DNA of 64,000 nucleotides from Rhea pennata (Eukaryota > Chordata > Aves > Rheiformes > Rheidae). The notes under the pieces are model-generated. The model was not told the DNA's origin, made no database searches, and was given only the letters and a program-made list of their open reading frames with translations. The position numbers and the translations under genes are program-made. Positions 51,209 through 63,484 of this stretch are shown one piece after another. Where the stretch lies: contig NC_084682.1 in NCBI RefSeq assembly GCF_028389875.1, positions 6,334,001-6,398,000 on the forward strand, in the 5' to 3' direction. How positions within the stretch are numbered: the stretch's first letter is position 1; each line of letters starts with the position of its first letter.

Positions 51209-52895
51209 GTGAGGGGCGGGCGAGGACGAAGGAGGAACCAGCCCCGGGGGGCTGGGGGGGGGAGAGGGGGGCTGTGAGGGGGTGTAGGGCGCCCGTGGGG
51301 GGAAGGGGCGGGGTCGTGTCGGGCAGGGGGGCTGTGGGGCCGGGGGTTGTCTGAGGGGAGTGCGGGAGGAAGCGGGAAGGGGACGTGCTTGGGGGGGCGC
51401 GGAGGTTGAGGGAGGCGTGAGGAAGGGGCTGGGGGGAATGGTGTGGGGCTGGGGGTGGCAGCCCGAGGGGGCGGCCCCGGGAAGGGGGTTGGAGGCGCTG
51501 GGGGTACGGGGCTTTGAACAGCAGGCTTGAAGGATTTCTTTTTCGTTTATGCTAATTGCCCCTGGATAATTTTTAGTGAGGCTCTTTAATACCTAAAAAG
51601 TGGGTCAGAGTAGGGCTAAACTCCTAAGTAAAGAAAACTTCTGTGGAAATTATTGTAGATGTGAATCTCTGATTAGCTGATTTGCCAACATGCTTTAGCT
51701 CCTACCAACTATGTGATCTAAGAGACTGCACGTTACTCTGCTTCTTTGTACTCCAAGAATAAAACCTAGGCAGTGTTTTTTCCACTTTCAAATAACAGAT
51801 TTTTTTTTCCTTGTTGTAATAACTCTTCACATTTTGCTGCTTCAGAGGAAGTTTAACACTAAGGAAAAGAGTTAGATTCTGTGTGCTTGGCTATTTCTAA
51901 ACTGAGACTGGATTAAAAGTGCTTTAGCCAAAATAATTATTGCAACACAAGTGTAAACAACACATTTACAGCTACCTAGTGATGGTCCTGAGGCTGCTAG
52001 AGCCGGAGTGAAAAGGTGCCGTTGTTACATAAAACAAACAATAGAAGAGATTGAGCTGAGTGACTGGTCCAGTGTATGCGGTGTTTAGTGCGGTCTTGCA
52101 AATTCAGCAGACTTGACTGATGGAAATTAAACTTCTGATTTTTTTTCCTTCATTGTTCTTTATATTTACTCTATCAACAGATTTGTATCAGATGGGTTTA
52201 TATTTTATTGCTTTTTTTTGGAAATAGGTTGTGAAATAATGAATAGAAGAGGGATAAAAGTTGCTTTTTTAACTGCAAGAAAGGTTTGGTGTTCTGACTT
52301 CGATTGTGATTTAAAGTTGTAAATTGGAAGTCTGAGAGTCTGATACCTTTATGATTTGACTGTTTGAGTGTTTGATCACTTCCACTGCATTGCTGAGACA
52401 GAATAAGTAAAAAGCTTAGCAGCTACAGAGACAGAAACTAAATACTGCCAAAGAAAAGAGTCCTCATACTAAAGGAAGTTTGGTTCATTTGATGTGCTCT
52501 TAACTTCACTCATGTCGGTGAGTGTTATGTTTATATACCTGTTTAGGGATGTAGCTTGGAGTACCGATCAAGGAGAAGAGGATGGATTTCTTACAGAACT
52601 AGCCTTCTTTTCTTTCCAAAATAGTGAGTTTGTTGATTAAAGCATTCCTCAAGATATTATCACCATCTTGCTTTATTTCAGGACACTAGTAGAAGATATG
52701 AAAACAAAGCTGGAAGTTTTATCACTGGAATAGACGTAACCTCCAAGGTAACTTTTGCGTTATGGTAACGCATTTTATTTCTTCCGAAGATGCACAGAAG
52801 TTTAGCCTCATGTTCAGATAGCTGGTATTTTTCAGCAACTAGAGAATTCTTTTGTGGGATATGCCTTGTTTCAGGATGTGATGTCTCCTGTAAAC

Positions 52896-52933
<38 letters not shown>

Positions 52934-55900
52934 TTTTAAGTCACAGAATATGTGAAGTTGTAGTTTTATGAAGCTGTAGTTTTATGAATCTGTATCTTTG
53001 ATTTTTTTTTAATTATTGTTATTATTCACATGCAGAAAAAGCTTTTATACCTCCTCAAGAATTTATATTCTTGTTTTGCGGCTTTGGCACGCACTTTAAA
53101 AAATGTTTATGTTGAAATTACATCGGTGCTACTCAGTATTGCCAAACAAAGTGCTTTGAGTCACAACAGCTGAGTTTTTTCTTATGCAAGTGTCAGGAAG
53201 AAAATTTAGCTTCATTGCCTTGTGTTGTTTAAGGGCATCATATTATTTAAAACTTAGTTTGAAGAATGTGAACAGCTGTTGCATTTAAATAGTTTAAAAT
53301 TACATAATTCTATTGAACTTCAATTAAATGAACTATTTGATTTCATAGCTCATATCTATACATGTAGTGTTGAATTGGCATTTTTTTCATCGTGTGTAAT
53401 TGGCCACTACACATAGCATCTGGTAGTGGAGAAAAAAGTATTTAGTCTTCTGTATGCTTTGTAGTACTGGTAACATTTTACAAGTTCAAACAAATACGAA
53501 TCCCCACAGCAATGTGTTGATAAAAGAAATGTATTCCCATTTTGCATTAGTGAAATTCATCAAAAACTTACCAAAGAGTATAAAAAATATTCCTGATGAA
53601 GATTGAAAATCAGCTGTTTTGACTTCAATATCTAGCTTCTGTATATTGTAATTTAGTAAAGAATTCGAGGTTATACTAGCCAGGAGAAAATTGACATCTT
53701 TGGTTGTATTCCTTAATCATACAACTTTTAAAAAATCATGGAACTTTTGTAATCCTCATGTAATAACGTAAATTTTGTTTTAAATATTTAAATTTTGTTT
53801 TAATAGATGTAGTTAAAGATTTTTTGACATTTTTTTAAAAATAGTAAAAAGCACATGTGTATTTTGAAATATATAATTGGTGGCAATTTTTGTTTAATCA
53901 TGGTTTATGTTTCAATTTTGAGTTAGATTAGTAAGATCTAAAGCTCTATAACATTTCTTATTAATTCTGTAGAATAAGAATCTTATCAGTCAGTTTCAGT
54001 AATTGCACAGGATTCACCTAAGATGTTGCTTACAAGCTGCTTTAGAAGTAGCTAGAATTGCCAAACTAAATAAGATCTTTGTAGTCAGCACTCCTGCTGG
54101 TGTTCCCTGTGTGTGGCAGCTCATGCTCAGAGAGATACTTCTAAAGTTTTTATACCATATATAATATGGTATAAATATACCATTATTATATATGGTATAT
54201 ATATATATGATACAAAGCCGTATAAAATGGTTTTATATATGCTTAAAAACAGATGAAAAGTCTTGGTAATTTTACAACAAAAGATGAATTTTCCAGGTGG
54301 AGGAAGTGTTTGTTTCTCGAGAGAATTTATTGAGCATAGCCTTTGTACGTCCTTTAGGAAGGGAAAGATAATCTTACTGTTCCATCATAGAGGCTAAGCT
54401 GTGGTTCAAGATAGCTTGTTTCCTCTGCACCTTAATTCCCATTATGTTGCTGGACCTATGTTAAAACTATTATGTGGTACAAAAAAAAAGTTTTAATGAA
54501 TCATTTTCACACTCTGAATCATACATAACTCTTCAAAATTAACAGAATTATTAATACAGATTATTACTGTCTGGTAAATTGTGTTTTAAGTATCTGGTCC
54601 TTCAATGCAGCTTGTTTGGAATGCTGCTCTGATTTTTGTTTTGACTGCGTAATTTAACACTTTGCAGGAAGCAATTGAGAAAAAGGAGCAAAGAGCAAAA
54701 CGTTTTCATTTTCGAGCTGAAGTGAATCTTGCCCAAAGGAATGTGGCACTGGATCGGGACATGATGAAGAAAGGTATGAGTTTATCAAACAGTCAAGAAG
54801 AAAAGGTGCCCTTGTTACTTACTCACAGTTTCTGTGCTCAGTTTGTACTATAATACTTCCTACTTTCCTATAGATTTTCCCAAATCGTTGTCAAAATAAA
54901 GCACTTCTGTTTTTTCGCCTTTTTTTTGTCACTGCTTTTTAAACTGCTTTATAAAAATTATTTCACTCTTTGTTGTACCAGTGCCAGAACGAAAATATTT
55001 CTACGTACCTTGTTGGTGACAATAATTAGTGCTTTTTGTTGAAGATTCACCTTTGAGATCAGCCATACTTAAAGATTTTTAAATTATTTTAAAAGGTCCA
55101 GGGTATTGCTTGTGTACTAGGAGAGGATAGAAGACTCTGTCCCGTGCTCAGTGAGATCAGATACAGTGCTGCATGCGCAGAGAATCTAGACTCATTGCAT
55201 ATGTGCTCTAAGATGGCATGCTGGAATGCAAGCAAATCGACTGGGAGATGTGCATTCAACAGGTTTGCACTTCTGGTATCCTGGTAGTTGTCAAGGATTT
55301 TTTTTTTTTTCCAGACTGGCAGCCTGGACCAATTAAGCCATGCTCTGTAACAGCTCTCCATAAAACAATGGTGGAAGTGCTTTGTACATGTCTAGATCGC
55401 GGGTCTCAGTAGCATTCTGCCTCTTTGGTATTTAACGAATGTACTTTGGTAGTGTTTTCAAAATAAATGTTTTTAAGGCAGTTTGATCTCCATTCAGTAC
55501 CTGGGTCTACCAACACTCATAATGTTGCAGCCACCTTTTTCTCTTTTTAATTCTCAGATTATTAAGTTTTCCATTGTAGAATAATAATTCAAGTTCTAGT
55601 CTTTTAGATCAGTGTACATCATAGTTGTTTTTTTGTGAGCTCCCCGTTAGCTTATTTTAAATGTTTTATAATCATGCGTGTTACTAACAAAAGCTTTTTC
55701 TATAGAAATGAGTACTACTTATATATTTCTTTCTCTTCATAGCAATTCCTAAAGTAAGACTGGATACAATTTACATTTGTGGGGTGGATGAGATGAGTAC
55801 ACAGGACATCTTTGCCTATTTCAAAGAGTATCCTCCTGCTCATATTGAGTGGTTAGATGATACATCATGTAAGTAAATGGAGTCTTTTTTTTTCTGTAAC

Positions 55901-58900
55901 TCTTAATCTTTTTTTATATTTGTCTTAGCCCTGCCTTACATTTTTAGTGACTTTTTAAGTTACTGATATTTATCTACCTCAGTTTCCCAATAATTAGCCT
56001 TAGTCAAAAGAGATTTGGAATGAAATAATTAGTAACACATGGTGGAAATCAAGCATACTGTCTAGCTGAGTATTAGAAGAAAAATGTCTCACTCATAAAT
56101 GAGGGCACTTATCGTTACCCCAATCACTGGTTGATAAGGAGGCCAAAGAAATGCAGCAGTAGCCAGAAGTGTGGCCAGTGACCAAATTGCCAAAGCAGGA
56201 AAGCCACTGATGTGGGATATGAATGAGTTCATTACAAGCTAAAGTGGTATTGTTCAAAAATTGTGATCCAGTTAACAGAATTTGAAGTAATGAATGAAAA
56301 TAAACTGATGCATAGAGAAGGAAAAACTATATTGTGCTTAGGAAAATGTAAAAGAGAAAGCATCTAACCAGAAAGTGATGATTGACTATCTGAAGTTACT
56401 GGAAAGGGAGAGCATAGAATAACTTGCAAGCCTCTAAGTGACAGAAAAGAAGAAGATCTAAAAATTTTGTATTGCTTGCTTTTGATGTAGGTAGTATACC
56501 CACTTTTAAGTATCATGAAAAATGATATTTGGAGAGAAGATTACTGAAAAGTGTCTGTGTGCAACTAGGCAGATTGGTATGGTTTTGTGCTGGGAAGGAA
56601 CAGACTTGATGTAATATTCTTTTAGAGCATTCTTAAGGAGGAATTAAAGTGGGTGGAAGAAGGTAGCAGCTGGATGTGGTCTACATAGACTGGAAAAGGA
56701 ATGCAAATTCACATTTCAAGGGCTGTTTTGCAGAGTATGTGTGCAGTGAGATTGTCAGAATGATATAAAGTTGCTGACAGTTGTGCTTTCCTCTGTGATA
56801 TTGAAGATGGTAGAAGAGCTGTTTGCCCAGCCCCAAAATGGCACTGGATCATGGAACTGGAAGGCTTTGAGATTGTAATGTGGCTGGAAATCCTGTAACT
56901 GGAAATTTCATATGAAAAAGAAATAGGAGCCAGTGCAAATTTCCCAACTGAATTGGGATTACTGGGGGCTACTTTATTGGCAAGCATGGCAAAGACCAGA
57001 TAATTAGTGGAGTGCAGTTCTTGGAATGACGGTATAGGAATTAAGTCTGAATGCAACACTAAAGATACAGTATACTACAAAAATATTAGTAACCTTGAAG
57101 TCAGTGTGTGTGATGGTTTGCTATATAGGCAGAAATTGACAGAAGATGTGAAAAACAATGAGCCCTGGTAGAAAATTGCAGTAAAGAATTACTAGATGAA
57201 TGTGTGATGATGCTTACACTAGCAAGTGCACAGCTTAACATTTGTATCTGAGGTATTTTTTCTGAAATGTTACATCAGTGAATTTAGTGTAGAATAAGAG
57301 TAACCTTGGAATGCAAAAATACTAGCTTCGGAGTTTAACCATACTTTCACCATTTATAGTTAAAACTCACTTGATTATTTGGTAGTTCGTTCTGCGCTGT
57401 ATTTAAGTAAGCATGCTGTTAGATTAGTAATATAAGGTATTGTTATGCTCAGCTGTGATACACATTGATATGAAACCTGGGTGAAAACTTTAGGAAGAAG
57501 CATTGTCTGTTCATCGTAGATTTGTGTCACAACATGGCAAAAACATGAAAGTTCCCAATTGAATTACATCTCAAGGTGTCTTAGTGCAAAGGTGAGTTGA
57601 GACAGCATTCTGTGCTTCAAACTGAGGAATGTAAAATTGTAAAGGCTGTGAAAATTTGGCATGTCAAGGGCAGGCAGGTATACTTACATGAAAAACTTAT
57701 TAGCCAGTTTTTGAACTTAGCATCTGGGTGCTCCTCACCTTGTAAGTCTTGTGGATCCAAGTAATAGAAGAGGGGCTTTTTTGTATGTTTTGAGATGCTA
57801 TGTAGTTTTTAGGATGTCTGAATACGTTTATTGCTGTCATTTCCTGAGCTGCTTAATGGCAGAGCAGCAAATAACATTTGTAGCTGTGTTTGTATTGAAT
57901 GCATCCCTAGAGAAAGCTTTTGTTCTAAATCCATTTTTAAGGATTTTTTTTAGCTCTTTGAATTTGTGTCTTTAAAATGCTTTTATTAGCCTAATAAATT
58001 ATCATTTTAATTTATACTTAAGATCTTGGTACTTAAGGCATGTACATGAGGCAGATACTGAATCTCACTGTACCTTTCTAAGTGCTCTAGAAACTCTAGT
58101 CATCACATAGTTTATCAATGTATACTATAACCTCTGCTAAATATTTGAACAGACTCCTATTTTTCTGCCTTTTGGAAAAGATAACAGAATTCTGCAGTAA
58201 GGTCCAAGGTATTGTTAAGTTACCAAAAAAAAAAGAAAAAAAGGAAAAAAAAAGGTTTATTTCCTATCTTTGTTTTAACCACATTTATGTACTAATACAG
58301 TCACGGGACACATTAGCCCTGATTCAATATCCTAATTTGCTGTGCTTGGGAAGTATTCAATAATATATATGGTTGTGCATTTCAGTGGCTTTGGTTTCGA
58401 TCAATTGTTACGTGTTTTTTTTTGTAAAGTGTTGAAAGCTGTATGTCCCTCAGCTTATCAAATGTGCTAAATAATGTCTTCCCCTGCAAAGAATATATCT
58501 GATTACTTTTTTTCATGTTGTTTCATAAGAATGTTTCTGAACTTTTGTTAGTGTTTTCTCTCCAGTAAGGAAGTGTATGTAACTACTTGTTTTACCTTTT
58601 TTTTAAAAAAAAAATTGTTTTGTTTGTGTGTGTTTATGTGTGTATGTCATAGGTAATGTGGTCTGGCTTGATGAAGTAACAGCATCACGGGCCCTAATAA
58701 ATATGAGTTCCCTGCCTGATCAAGAGAAACCAAAAAACAGGGAAAACAATGAAGAGAAGACAGCTGAAAAAAACAAGAAAGGTAGATGAGATATGCATAT
58801 ATAGAGATGATCTAGTAAAATCAATGAAACTTGTGCTTGGGTACTGCATAATCTAAGTTACTGAAGGAGCTTCTATCATACAGTTTCAGGTAAATGTATT

Positions 58901-61900
58901 CTGCCGCTTTAAAAAAGGCTTTCATCTTGGAAACCTTTTGAAGAAGCTGCTTCTTAAAAGGTGGGTTGGAGCTAGACCAAAAGCAATAATTCAGTCCCTA
59001 CTGAGCATGTTAGGTGCAGGGTCATATTCAGATATGATGCTTGTAGTGTTACAGCTCACACAGAAGTAAGTCTGTGTGATGTGCATGCAAAGGAGGTAAA
59101 AGGATGGATGGTAAGGGTGTGGAAAATAGGTGTAAGAAATTGTCATATTTTTTGAAAAACAGCAGTCAATTCCTTTGTTTGAGACAATGCCATCCTTTAC
59201 CATGTGTATTGTTAACACTGACATGCCAATGGATCACTTCACTGCTGTGCGTATCATCTCTAAATGTGGCCCTCATACTTTTAGAGAAGAAGCACACTGA
59301 AAAGTCAGTTATAATGGAGCAAAGCAGCAAAACACTTTGATGTTGTGGTGAATCTGGTACCTGCATGCCCTAGTTTTAAATCCATTTTACTTCTATGGAT
59401 ATAAATTGAGAATTAGGCTTTTGCTACCTTATGACTGTGTAGAACTGTTTTGCTGTTAGGCTGAGGTGATTAATTGCTGTGGTTCAAAGTACTGTACCAC
59501 ACAGTACTAACAAAGAGCAATGTTATGTTAACCCTGTTAAATAGCATATTTAATTCAGCTCTATCAACAAAATGCAAATGACCAATCTCTATTCAAAACC
59601 TGTCTTTGAAGTCTATTTTTTTAGGGCTTTGTTGATCTCATGGATCCTTCTTACTTATCTCCCTTTCTTCTTGCTTTTCTGCACAAGGCAGTGCTGCTCA
59701 ACAATTCATGTAACTTTCAAATGCTGAGCAAATGTTGATAATGCTTTAAGTAAGGTTGCTCTGAAGTTTTTGGACATTAGGGAATGTCTTAATTAAATAG
59801 GTAATAATATTTCTATATTAATCCTTTTGGCCACAAAATACATATTGCACCATCATTACACTACATCACATATGTAATAAAAAGCGTTGTCATCTGAATT
59901 CCTCCTGCATACACTTATTCACCTGTTCCTCTGGACAAGTGGGATATTAAGTAAAGTTCAGACCCTTTGATTACACCTTAAGGAATGAGATGCATATAGA
60001 TATACTGAAATGTTTTGATTCAGTTGCATTTCTTTTTTAGATAAGAATTTGGGAGTTATTTAGATAGCTAAGGAAGCAAGAGATAATACCACAAGAAGTT
60101 AACAATTTTTTTTCTTTTTTAAGTGGATGAATGCTCTCTCTGATGGAATTTAAATATTCAGGTTTGAATTTGGCTAATTTATCTTCCTGAATGCTCTCTT
60201 TGGTGTCAGTTTGGTTAATTGTGCTTCACTTTCTTCTTTGAAATTGTGTATACTTGTCAAGATCAGTTGAAGAGCTCCTGCTCTCCATTATGAATTGTCA
60301 AATCCATTGTTGGAGGAGATTATATTTCAGAGTTCTTTATTTTCACAGTTTCCGTAGTCTTATGTAGCATCTATAAAGTACTCTGAGATCTCTGCATAAG
60401 AAGTGACACTGTTATGTGTTAACAGTTATCAATATAGAGGGTTTTTTTGAGGAATATTTGAAAAAAAAAATCCAATCACAGTTTTCCCATTGAAAAATCT
60501 ATGTTAGCATTTCACAATTTAAGTAGTTCTGGAAGTATCTACTCTTCTATTTATTATTTAACTTTGAAATTAAGTCTTAAAGTTGGAGTTTTGTTTTTTT
60601 GAGCTGTCTCAGAAACTTTTAAACTTTTGAATAGTAATCTACTTAAGATCTTTCGTATTGGATACTTGTAGATGCTTAGCAGCATTTTAAAGAGAGGGAG
60701 GAGGAATTAGGCTTTTGAGTGCCTTTTCAAATCTTGCCCTTGCTGATCTCTGTTGTAACTTGAAATGCAGTGCTATTTCATTTGTTTTCAGTTGTAACTT
60801 CAAATGCAGTGCAATTTCATTTGTTTTCGAATAATTAAATTTATAATCCATGTGTGCTGCCTTAGGCACTTGTCTGCACAGAGGCTGTCTGATTAATGTC
60901 ATTCTGTACTCCTGCATGTTTCAAATTTGTGTAGACATTTACTGTTTTGATTATTCTCTAGGCTGCACAGAAGAGTGGATAACATCTTCAGTTTGATTTC
61001 AGAGACTGTAGGTAACGTTAATGAAATACTGCTGACACTAAAGTGGAGACATTTTCCTTTCTTTTTCTTTTTTTTTTTCCTTTTTAGAAAAAACAGAGGA
61101 AAGTTCTGATGATGAAACAGAAGAAGGTGAGGTTGAAGATGACAATCCAAGTGATGTTGAGGTCAGTATAGAAAGAAAGAGAAAGCACTAATGTAAAACT
61201 TTTGCTCTGGTTGGTGTAAAGTTCTCAAAACATTATAGTTTTAACTACATGAGTTCTAATTAATAATTATCAAAGTAGATTGGATGGAGAAATGACAGGA
61301 AGAGCAAATATGCTGTTGGAGAGACTATCCACGTAAAAATGCTTTGTCGAAGTAGATTTGGAGGAATGAAAGGGCATTCAGCAGCTAAGAGCTTGAGTGG
61401 CAGCTCTTTTCTGGTGAGAGAAAACACAAAAGAAAAATAAGAGACTGAATAATGTTCTAAAGTTAGTGCCTAAAGAGACAAAAAGGATTTACGCTGTCCA
61501 TGGATTTACTTGGGAATGGGCATATACATTGACTTTTTGTCAAGTTAATCTTTGGCTGAATACATTACAGGTGTGATTAGTTTTTCTTGATCACTTGGAT
61601 CATTCAGGATACTAACACTCACAGAGGTCATGGAAATCTGAATTTTAGCCTATATAACATAAATACTGATTTAAAAAATGCTTTTTACTCATTGTGTGAG
61701 GGTATGAGAACCTGTTAATGAAACCAGTTAGAAATTAAACAAAAATTAAAACCAAGTGTTTGTTTTTCATTGTCCAACTTAAGTGCTATTTATTTGCTGA
61801 ATTTTAATCAGTACTGTAGTTTCACTTGGAAAATTACTGTATTTAATAATCTGAGATAATATTATGAAGGAAGAGAAGTAATATTTTAAATCTTTAATAC

Positions 61901-63442
61901 AAATTACTTAAATTCATATCAGTTTGTCAGGAAAAAGAAAAGTTCTTTTGAACAGGATTTGAAAAGTGACTTAATAATCAGTTGATTGCTTCTCTTTAAG
62001 CAATCCATTTACATTCAACAGTAATTTTATTTTTGAGTCCAAAATACCTTTTTTGCCCCCCAAAGTTGGATGCCCTCTCCCAGGTAGAAGAGGATTCTCT
62101 CCTGCGTAATGATCTTCGCCCTGCCAATAAACTGGCTAAAGGAAACAAGCTATTCATGAGATTTGCTACTAAAGGTAAATGAACAGCTTAACAAGCATAA
62201 TGAATTGATTGCTTGTTGCAGTTTTATTTGTTGGCTAATTAATAACTCGAATGACCTAATTTTTATTTGAAAAACTGTTAGTTTTGCTAAGCTTTAGGTG
62301 TTAAGATTTTACAATAAATATTTTACTATTGTTTATAAAATTTTATTTTGGGCTCCATATGAGGCATTCTTCCCAATACCATAGAATAGGTTTTACAATA
62401 CTCTTCTCCACAAAGGTTAACCTCACATTTTATAAATATGAAAATAATTTGAGATGTTTATGAGGTATTAGTGGAAACTATTACTAAAAACAGTTGAGTT
62501 ACTCATAAATATGATTTACTAAAATGAACATATGTATGAAAAGTGACCATGGAGAATAAAAAAGTCAGGACTAATGTAAGTACAGCCTCCAGCAGTTACA
62601 GTGGGATGTAATACACTATAAAGCTAATTCATAGAAAGTCAGCATGTCCACTGAATTTAATTTCTGAACACAAATAAAACTCCTTTGGGAGGAGAAATTT
62701 CATAGGTGGTGTCAGCAAAATTGCATCCTTCCATGAGGAAGACTGAAGTAATATTGATCTGTAAGACACATTCAGTCTTCCTTTCATTCTCTGTGCCTTT
62801 GGCTGGATGGTTATTTATTTTTACGTTAGTGTAGTATGATATACTCTATGGGGGGAAAGATTCCTTTAATTTATGTTTTTTCAGATGACAAGAAAGAGCT
62901 GGGAGCTGCAAGACGAAGCCAATATTACATGAAATATGGCAATCCCAATTATGGAGGCATGAAGGGGATTCTTAGCAATTCTTGGTGAGCATTCTTAGTA
63001 ATTCTCTGAGTATAGGATAGAAGAATGGGAACATACCAAGTACTCAGGATAGTCTAAACTTGTTTAAGTTGTAGATTTTTCTTTCAGATGTAGATATTGA
63101 AGTGTGAATCATATTTTAGCAAAGTGACTATGAATTTGCAAGGCAAATATTTTTCTCTTGGAATTAATGAACATTTATATTGAAAACATTCTGACAGAAC
63201 AGGCTTCTGGCATAAATGTGTTTGTCCCCTATTAAAGGGAGTGATAGTTGCGTTTGCTTAATCTAGGACTGGAGATACAGCTCCAGTCCGTTATGCCTTT
63301 TCTGTGACAGAAATATCCTTTTAATGGTGTTTCAGGAAGCGAAGATACCATTCACGTCGAATCCATCGGGATGTGATAAAGAAAAGGACACTCATTGGGG
63401 ATGATGTTGGCTTGACTCCTCCTTATAAACATCGTCATTCAG
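51056..63442 (+). CDS. NCBP3: NCBP3, nuclear cap-binding protein subunit 3, N-terminal part (exons 1-9; gene continues past window)
   Basis: NCBP3 (formerly C17orf85) pairs with NCBP1 in an alternative cap-binding complex and takes part in nuclear mRNA export. The nine coding exons total 970 nt (323 codons plus one base) and join in phase. Exons 3-4 lead into an RRM-like fold (IYICGVDEMSTQDIFAYF, about 118-135) with the WLDD motif at 145-148; this motif is required for cap binding in human NCBP3. An acidic Ser/Glu/Asp-rich stretch in exon 6 follows, then the conserved RRSQYYMKYGNPNYGGMKG block in exon 8 and the basic RRYHSRRIHRDVIKKR block in exon 9. The N-terminus is about ten residues shorter than I recall for human. 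The start at 51056 is the first in-frame ATG after an in-frame TGA at 50978 and has a strong context. The C-terminal half lies outside the window. Confidence 0.96.
51209..52681 (+). other. NCBP3: NCBP3 intron 1
   Basis: 1.5 kb. The first 320 nt are G-run-rich on the sense strand with many GGGG blocks, then the sequence becomes AT-rich. No repeat family or exon was recognised. Confidence 0.9.
52682..52747 (+). CDS. NCBP3: NCBP3 coding exon 2
   Basis: A 66 nt exon, residues 52-73 (DTSRRYENKAGSFITGIDV...). The acceptor is tatttcag|GACACT and the donor TCCAAG|gtaact. Being whole codons, it could be skipped without a frameshift. Confidence 0.96.
52899..52928 (+). repeat. A30 homopolymer
   Basis: An uninterrupted run of 30 A. 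No AATAAA lies in the preceding 40 nt. Confidence 0.9.
52953..53000 (+). repeat. 16-bp tandem repeat, three copies
   Basis: Units of the form TGAAGTTGTAGTTTTA start at 52953, 52969 and 52985. The second differs by one base and the third is more diverged. Confidence 0.75.
54151..54212. repeat. Two adjacent AT-rich inverted repeats, cruciform-capable
   Basis: TATACCATAT (54151-54160) faces ATATGGTATA (54164-54173). TATACCAT (54176-54183) faces ATATGGTATA (54190-54199). A (TA)n tail follows. Confidence 0.75.
54668..54773 (+). CDS. NCBP3: NCBP3 coding exon 3
   Basis: Residues 74-108 plus one base (EAIEKKEQRAKRFHF...). The acceptor is ctttgcag|GAAGC and the donor AAAG|gtatga. Confidence 0.97.
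54774..55742 (+). other. NCBP3: NCBP3 intron 3
   Basis: 969 bp. The minus strand has a 90-codon open frame (55089-55361) with no recognised domain. Nothing else notable. Confidence 0.9.
55743..55868 (+). CDS. NCBP3: NCBP3 coding exon 4 (cap-binding WLDD motif)
   Basis: Residues 109-150: the core of the RRM-like domain and WLDD at 145-148. The acceptor is cttcatag|CAATTC and the donor TCAT|gtaagt. Confidence 0.97.
55869..58652 (+). other. NCBP3: NCBP3 intron 4
   Basis: 2.8 kb, AT-rich, ending in TG-rich sequence and a weak pyrimidine tract. No clear repeat family was recognised, although parts of 56100-57200 are less AT-rich than the surroundings. Confidence 0.9.
58653..58781 (+). CDS. NCBP3: NCBP3 coding exon 5
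   Basis: Residues 151-193: the end of the RRM-like fold (NVVWLDEVTASRALINMSS), then a Lys/Glu/Asn-rich linker. The acceptor is gtcatag|GTAATG and the donor AAAG|gtagat. Confidence 0.96.
58782..61087 (+). other. NCBP3: NCBP3 intron 5
   Basis: 2.3 kb, AT-rich. It contains a 39-bp tandem duplication (60752-60829) and ends in a strong pyrimidine tract. Confidence 0.9.
60752..60829 (+). repeat. 39-bp tandem duplication, two copies
   Basis: Copies at 60752-60790 and 60791-60829 differ at only three positions. As the unit is a multiple of three, a minus-strand frame reads a repeated KTNEIALH peptide, but there is no sign that it is coding. Confidence 0.92.
61088..61161 (+). CDS. NCBP3: NCBP3 coding exon 6
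   Basis: A short exon, residues 194-218: an acidic stretch with SSDDETEEGEVEDD. The acceptor follows a long pyrimidine tract (ctttttag|AAAAAA). The donor GAG|gtcagt is slightly off consensus. Confidence 0.94.
61162..62065 (+). other. NCBP3: NCBP3 intron 6
   Basis: 904 bp of AT-rich intron; nothing recognisable in it. Confidence 0.9.
62066..62174 (+). CDS. NCBP3: NCBP3 coding exon 7
   Basis: Residues 219-254 plus one base (LDALSQVEEDSLLRNDLR...). The acceptor is ccccaaag|TTGGAT and the donor AAAG|gtaaat. Confidence 0.96.
62175..62884 (+). other. NCBP3: NCBP3 intron 7
   Basis: 710 bp of AT-rich intron; no repeat recognised with confidence. Confidence 0.9.
62885..62984 (+). CDS. NCBP3: NCBP3 coding exon 8
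   Basis: Residues 255-287 plus two bases, including RRSQYYMKYGNPNYGGMKG. The acceptor is ttttttcag|ATGACA and the donor TCTTG|gtgagc. Confidence 0.97.
62985..63335 (+). other. NCBP3: NCBP3 intron 8
   Basis: 351 bp intron; nothing else seen. Confidence 0.9.
63336..63442 (+). CDS. NCBP3: NCBP3 coding exon 9
   Basis: Residues 288-323 plus one base: the Arg/Lys/His-rich RRYHSRRIHRDVIKKR block, then GDDVGLTPPYKHRHS. The acceptor is gtgtttcag|GAAGCG and the donor TCAG|gtagtt. It is the last exon inside the window. Confidence 0.96.
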
Positions 63443-63484
63443 GTAGTTGATGCCAATACACAGAATCTATAAGGACAAAAAAGA

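Larger units (their letters stand above)
50740..51530 (+). promoter_or_regulatory. NCBP3: NCBP3 CpG-island promoter
   Basis: A CpG-dense island around exon 1. AAAATGGCGGC lies at 50822-50832. Initiation is inferred at about 50800-50960; no TATA box is seen. The part downstream of the exon 1 donor (51209-51530) changes to extremely G-rich on the sense strand. Confidence 0.8.
52748..54667 (+). other. NCBP3: NCBP3 intron 2
   Basis: 1.9 kb, AT-rich. It holds A30 (52899-52928), a 16-bp tandem repeat (52953-53000) and two adjacent palindromes (54151-54199). Confidence 0.9.

Noticed and set aside
55089-55361. 90-codon minus-strand open frame in NCBP3 intron 3
   Set aside because: Somewhat protein-like sequence but unrecognised, antisense in an intron, with no supporting signals.
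62370-62470. 'accatagaatagg' as a CR1 terminal repeat
   Set aside because: A single short match without the flanking CR1 core.
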